17,945 nucleotides of DNA. Origin: Alphaproteobacteria bacterium. Its GTDB lineage: Bacteria; Pseudomonadota; Alphaproteobacteria; Puniceispirillales; Puniceispirillaceae. The notes below the pieces were generated by a model, which saw only the letters and a list, made by a program, of their open reading frames with translations, ran no database searches and was not told where the DNA came from. The position numbers and the translations under genes were made by a program. The stretch lies in assembly GCA_022425565.1 (NCBI GenBank), contig JAKMFG010000267.1, positions 1 through 17,945 of the forward strand, given 5' to 3'. Below are positions 14,684 through 17,945 of the stretch, in pieces. Positions within the stretch are counted from its first letter, which is position 1. Each line of letters opens with the position of its first letter.

Positions 14684-16177
14684 TTAGCCCCCGGCTTCCC
14701 GGCGGAGTTCTTCAACCGCGGCCGCAAGCCGGTCCACACCTTCGGCAATCCGCACTTCCGGAATGGATGAATAGGCCAGCCGGAAATGGTTCAGTGGTGC
14801 GTCACCGCGACGGAAAAACACGTCACCTGGTTCAATTAGCACACCCTTTTCGGCGGCCCTGTCTGCAAGGCGACGCGAATCCAGCCAGTCCGGCCCGCGC
14901 ACCCAGAAGCTGGTGCCACCAAAATGCGATGCCGTCTGCGTGAACAGCCGATGCCGATCCAGCGCCTGCTGCAGGGCACCGCGGCGCCCGGCAAGATGCC
15001 GCCGCAGTCGCCTGATCTGCGCGTCGTAATGACCAAGCGCCATGAAATAGGCAAGGGTGCGCTGCGCGTGGCCCGGCGGGTGCCGCAGGATCAGGTGGCG
15101 TAGCGCGCGCGCCTCGTTGATCAGCGGTTCGGGTGCCACCAGATAGCCGAGCCTGAGACCGGGAAATACCGATTTCGAAAGGCTGCCAACATAGACGACA
15201 CGGCCGTCACGGTCCTGCGACTTCAGAGCCGGGGTCGCCGATTCGAGGAAATTCATCTCGAACTCGTAGTCATCCTCGACAATGATGAAATCATGGCGGC
15301 CGGCGAGGTCCAGTAATTCGCGCCGCCGCGATGCCGGCATTGTATGGGTCGTCGGGCATTGGTGGCTTGGTGTGATGAAGACGGCATCGCTTTCGGCAAG
15401 CGCCGCCTCGTCGAGAACCAGGCCGCCGCTATCTACGGGAAGACCCGTGATGCTTGATGTACGCTGTTCCAGGATGTCACGAAGGTCGGGATAGGCCGGG
15501 TCCTCGATCACCACCCGCCGTTCCGGCGACACCAGTAGCTGAGCCACCAGATAAAGCGCGTTCTGTGCGCCAAGGGTGACGAGAATCTGTTCCGGCCGGG
15601 CGGTGATGCCGCGCCGCGGCAAGCTGCGCGAGCAGATATAATTGACCAGCATCGGATCATCGCTGAGGCCAAAATCACCAACCATTCGACCAAAATTCCG
15701 CATGCCGAGCGCCTGGCGCGCGCAGTCCCGCCAGGCGGTCAGAGAGAACAGCTCGTCATCAACCTGCCCATAGACGAATGGATAGGGATATTCCCGCCAG
15801 TTCAGCGGTTTTGCGACCGTCCGGATGTCGCTGCAGGAACTGACCAGCTTGTCATCCCAATTTACCTTGCCCCCTGATATGGCCTGTGTCTCGTCAGCCA
15901 TCTGTGGTTCGAGATTGCCGACGGGGGCCTCGCTGCTGACCACATGGCTCGACCTTTCACGCGCCTCGATGAAGCCGGTATCGATCAGCGCCTGATAGGC
16001 AAGAACCACAGTGTTGCGAGAGATTCCCAGCTGATCGGCCAGCGCACGGCTGGAGGGAAGCTTGTCGCCAGGAAGGATGGCGCGCGAGAGGATCGCCTCG
16101 ACCACAGATTGGCGAAGCTGTGCCTGAAGGCTGGCGTCGCCTTCGGGATCGAGATTGATGATCAGATGATCCAGCAT
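14684..16177 (-). CDS. MocR/GntR-family transcriptional regulator, TauR-like
   Basis: PLP-binding regulator with a GntR winged helix-turn-helix (about 15-80, with LPSSRALADQLGISRNTVVLAY) fused to an aminotransferase-like fold. The second part keeps EDDYEFEMNF at about 301-310 and the PLP lysine Lys335 in GSLSKS. The ATG at 16175-16177 gives 497 residues starting MLDHLIINLD; a GTG 36 bp earlier would add 12 residues that do not look like part of the domain. A GGAACGGG ribosome site stands before the ATG. It diverges from an omega-aminotransferase gene and precedes pta-soeABC. This is the setting of TauR, the MocR-type activator of taurine genes in Rhodobacter; GabR/PdxR-like roles are alternatives. 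MocR proteins usually sense an amine or its PLP adduct. Confidence 0.85.
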   Translation of the reverse strand: MLDHLIINLDPEGDASLQAQLRQSVVEAILSRAILPGDKLPSSRALADQLGISRNTVVLAYQALIDTGFIEARERSSHVVSSEAPVGNLEPQMADETQAISGGKVNWDDKLVSSCSDIRTVAKPLNWREYPYPFVYGQVDDELFSLTAWRDCARQALGMRNFGRMVGDFGLSDDPMLVNYICSRSLPRRGITARPEQILVTLGAQNALYLVAQLLVSPERRVVIEDPAYPDLRDILEQRTSSITGLPVDSGGLVLDEAALAESDAVFITPSHQCPTTHTMPASRRRELLDLAGRHDFIIVEDDYEFEMNFLESATPALKSQDRDGRVVYVGSLSKSVFPGLRLGYLVAPEPLINEARALRHLILRHPPGHAQRTLAYFMALGHYDAQIRRLRRHLAGRRGALQQALDRHRLFTQTASHFGGTSFWVRGPDWLDSRRLADRAAEKGVLIEPGDVFFRRGDAPLNHFRLAYSSIPEVRIAEGVDRLAAAVEELRREAGG

Positions 16178-16415
16178 ATGACCCGTTCCGGAAAACCGGC
16201 TTTTGCCTGTCACCAGTCACGTCAATCTGGCACCAGCGTAAGCCATATCTGGTTCTATAGCCTGCGCCTTGCCATGTCTAGCGTTGGCGGATTGGTGCCA
16301 CCATCGGTCGCACACCGTCACATGGTCTGACGGGCTATGATGGTAAGGCTTAACCTCGACAAACAAGACGGCCGGGTGCCAGAGACCGGCTGCCGCGCAA
16401 CCGAAGGAGACCGCG
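16178..16415. promoter_or_regulatory. Divergent control region of regulator and aminotransferase
   Basis: ATCTGG occurs as direct repeats at 16225-16230 and 16247-16252, 22 bp apart, i.e. two helical turns on the same face. This resembles the direct-repeat sites of TauR (recalled as beginning CTGGAC); the second copy continues as CTGGTTCTATA. In addition TGGCACCA (16228-16235) and its reverse complement TGGTGCCA (16293-16300) form a 65-bp-spaced inverted pair. For the aminotransferase, a good -10 TATGAT is at 16336-16341 with no recognisable -35, which suits activation. The aminotransferase ribosome site AAGGAGA is at 16404-16410. Confidence 0.5.
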
Positions 16416-17729
16416 ATGTCTTATGATGTGAACTCGCTTGAAGCCCACTGGATGCCTTTTTCCGCAAACCGTGACTTCAAGAAGAACCCCCGCATGGTCG
16501 TCAAGTCCGAGGGCATGTATATGTGGGACTACAAGGGTGGTCAGATCATCGACGGATCTTCTGCCCTGTTCTGCACACCGGCTGGCCATGGCCGCCGCGA
16601 GATCGCCGAAGCGGTCTATAACCAGATGCTGAACAATGATTACACGCCGCACTTCCAGCTTGGCCATCCGGGTTCGTTTGAACTTGCCGAGCGCGTCTGC
16701 CGGATGCTGCCGGACGAGTTCAACCATATGTTCTTCACCAACTCCGGATCGGAGTCGGTGGACACGGCGATCAAGATCATCCTCGCCTACCAGCGGGCCC
16801 GCGGCCAGGCGCAGCGTAACCGGCTGATCAGCCGCGAGCGTGCCTATCACGGCGTCAACATGGGCGGCGTCTCGCTTGCCGGCATGGTCCGCAACCGCGA
16901 GACCTTCGGCCTGACACTTCCAAACATCTCGATGATCCGCCACACCTGGACCGAGGAGCAGCGCTTCTCGAAGGGCCAGCCGCTGACCGGTGCCGAGATG
17001 GCCATGGACCTCGAGCGCATCGCTGAGAACCTTGGCGGCTCCACCCTCGCCGCTGTCTTCATCGAGCCTGTCGCCGGCTCCACCGGCACGCTTGTTCCGC
17101 CAGTCGGCTATCTGGAGAAAGTTCGCGAGATCTGTGACAAGCACGGCATGCTGCTGGTCTTTGACGAGGTGATCACCGGTTTCGGCCGCATGGGTACACC
17201 GTTCGCGACGCAGAAATTCAATGTGAAGCCGGACATCATCACCCTGGCCAAGGCAATCACCAATGGCGCAATCCCGATGGGGGCCGTCGCCGTGACCGAC
17301 GAGATTTACGACACGGTGACCAACGCCTCGCCGGAAGGTGCCATCGAGTTCTTCCACGGCTACACCTATTCGGCGCACCCGGCAGCCTGTGCCGCCGGCA
17401 TCGCCACACAGAAGCTGTATGAGGCCGACGGCCTGTTCGAGAACGCGGCAAACCTCGAGGAGTACTTCCTCGACGCCATCTACACGCTGAAGGATCACCC
17501 GCTGGTGACCGACATCCGCGGCATCGGCATGATGGCCGGTGTCGAGGTGTCTTCGGACGGTGTTCCGGGCCATCGTGGCGGCGAGATGCAGAAAGCCATG
17601 TTCTGGAACGGCCTGCATGTGAAATGGACCGGCGACAATGCCATCATCGCCCCGGCCTTCATCGCCGAGCGCAAGCATGTGGATGAAATTGTCGACAAGT
17701 TCCGTAAGACTCTCGACGAAATGATGTAA
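16416..17729 (+). CDS. Class III omega-amino acid:pyruvate aminotransferase (taurine or beta-alanine candidate)
   Basis: PLP-dependent cytoplasmic transaminase moving an omega-amino group to pyruvate. The 437-residue product follows the omega-amino acid:pyruvate aminotransferase line. It has LEAHWMPFSANRDF near the N-terminus, NSGSES at 109-114, YHGVN at 144-148, DEVITGFGR at 250-258 with Asp250 for the PLP nitrogen, and Lys279 in LAKAITNG as the Schiff-base lysine. EFFHGYTYSAHPAACAAG follows. The usual SGLW near residue 50 is SALF. Classical taurine:pyruvate aminotransferase (Tpa) of Bilophila and roseobacters has a different N-terminal text (WHHLxQHK) as I recall, so this is not a standard Tpa. 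The TauR-like regulator and pta-soeABC nearby make taurine a reasonable substrate, with beta-alanine or a polyamine-derived amine as alternatives. A terminator follows directly. Confidence 0.9.
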   Translation: MSYDVNSLEAHWMPFSANRDFKKNPRMVVKSEGMYMWDYKGGQIIDGSSALFCTPAGHGRREIAEAVYNQMLNNDYTPHFQLGHPGSFELAERVCRMLPDEFNHMFFTNSGSESVDTAIKIILAYQRARGQAQRNRLISRERAYHGVNMGGVSLAGMVRNRETFGLTLPNISMIRHTWTEEQRFSKGQPLTGAEMAMDLERIAENLGGSTLAAVFIEPVAGSTGTLVPPVGYLEKVREICDKHGMLLVFDEVITGFGRMGTPFATQKFNVKPDIITLAKAITNGAIPMGAVAVTDEIYDTVTNASPEGAIEFFHGYTYSAHPAACAAGIATQKLYEADGLFENAANLEEYFLDAIYTLKDHPLVTDIRGIGMMAGVEVSSDGVPGHRGGEMQKAMFWNGLHVKWTGDNAIIAPAFIAERKHVDEIVDKFRKTLDEMM

Positions 17730-17735
17730 TATCGG

Positions 17736-17768
17736 GGGTGCCGCGCCTGCGTGCGGCACCCTTTTTTT
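17736..17768 (+). terminator. Rho-independent terminator after the aminotransferase
   Basis: A 9-bp perfect stem GGGTGCCGC (17736-17744) with 17753-17761, 8-nt loop, followed by seven T. It starts 7 bp after the stop codon. Confidence 0.93.
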
Positions 17769-17772
17769 GTCT

Positions 17773-17791
17773 GCATGGCCAGGTGCCATGC
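17773..17791 (+). promoter_or_regulatory. Second hairpin before the FAD-binding gene
   Basis: GCATGGC (17773-17779) and GCCATGC (17785-17791) form a 7-bp perfect stem with 5-nt loop between the terminator and the ribosome site of the next gene. No T-run follows. It may be part of a leader structure or an operator; role unknown. Confidence 0.35.
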
Positions 17792-17821
17792 AACCTCGTT
17801 CAGGAAACGGAGCAGCCAATC

Positions 17822-17945
17822 ATGGCCGGACTAGCAGTCAGCGGTGGAGGGATCGCCGGGATCGCCGCCGCGCTAGGAGCCGCACGCGCCGGCCATGACA
17901 TCACGCTGCTTGGCGGCAGCACCACGCCAAACCTGAAAGGCGGCG
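17822..17945 (+). CDS. FAD-dependent monooxygenase-like protein, N-terminal fragment
   Basis: Only 41 codons are inside the window; the frame is open at the edge. The N-terminus is a textbook FAD Rossmann motif: a short beta strand, GGGIAG at residues 8-13, an alanine-rich helix and a second strand ending ITLLGG. The acidic residue that usually ends the second strand is replaced by Gly, a pattern seen in UbiH/UbiF-type hydroxylases whose next block is a RTTAL-like text; that lies beyond the window. A purine-rich GGAAACGGAG lies about 9 nt before the ATG. It follows the aminotransferase on the same strand but behind a strong terminator. A role in the same pathway, for example oxidation of a sulfur compound, would be speculation. 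Confidence 0.65.
   Translation, partial: MAGLAVSGGGIAGIAAALGAARAGHDITLLGGSTTPNLKGG

Noticed and set aside
16350..17819. 489-codon open frame on the minus strand across the whole aminotransferase
   Set aside because: It is the antisense of a clear class III aminotransferase; the translation is rich in His, Arg, Asp and Gly with no recognisable domain, as expected from codon bias in GC-rich DNA.

Overview
The window is a GC-rich, gene-dense stretch of a Gram-negative genome. Protein families (PotFGHI transporter, MocR-type regulator, Pta of the short PTA/PTB type, SoeABC-like sulfite dehydrogenase) and gene order suggest a heterotrophic, probably marine alphaproteobacterium; this taxonomic call is inference, since there is no rRNA. 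No rRNA, tRNA, CRISPR array, insertion sequence or phage gene was recognised.

Left part (1-6348, all minus strand, transcribed right to left): folD - DAO-type FAD oxidoreductase - potF - potG - potH - potI. folD and the oxidase share a 4-bp ATGA overlap. A 181-bp gap with short tandem repeats and a candidate promoter separates them from the polyamine ABC transporter. Between potF and potG lie two strong hairpins, after which potG starts at TTG. This arrangement would give abundant binding protein and less transporter. The oxidase resembles gamma-glutamylputrescine oxidase (PuuB), and the FolD has changed active-site residues, so the block looks like uptake plus oxidation of a polyamine-like amine, perhaps with release of a one-carbon unit.

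Middle (6349-9027): a divergent promoter region, then hppA (plus strand), a membrane pyrophosphatase with the K+-dependent signature, ending at a strong terminator. A 409-bp stretch without a gene separates it from the next block and holds two terminators, one for each converging transcript.

Right part (9028-17945): on the minus strand tauR-like MocR regulator - pta - soeA - soeB - soeC, and on the plus strand an omega-amino acid:pyruvate aminotransferase diverging from the regulator, then the start of a FAD-binding protein cut by the window edge. The logic is that of taurine-type sulfonate catabolism. Transamination gives sulfoacetaldehyde; sulfoacetaldehyde acetyltransferase (Xsc) splits it into acetyl phosphate and sulfite; Pta turns the first into acetyl-CoA and SoeABC oxidises the second to sulfate with electrons to quinone. 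Pta and SoeA, which dispose of the two Xsc products, are translationally coupled, yet no xsc gene is present in the window, which is the most interesting feature of the region.
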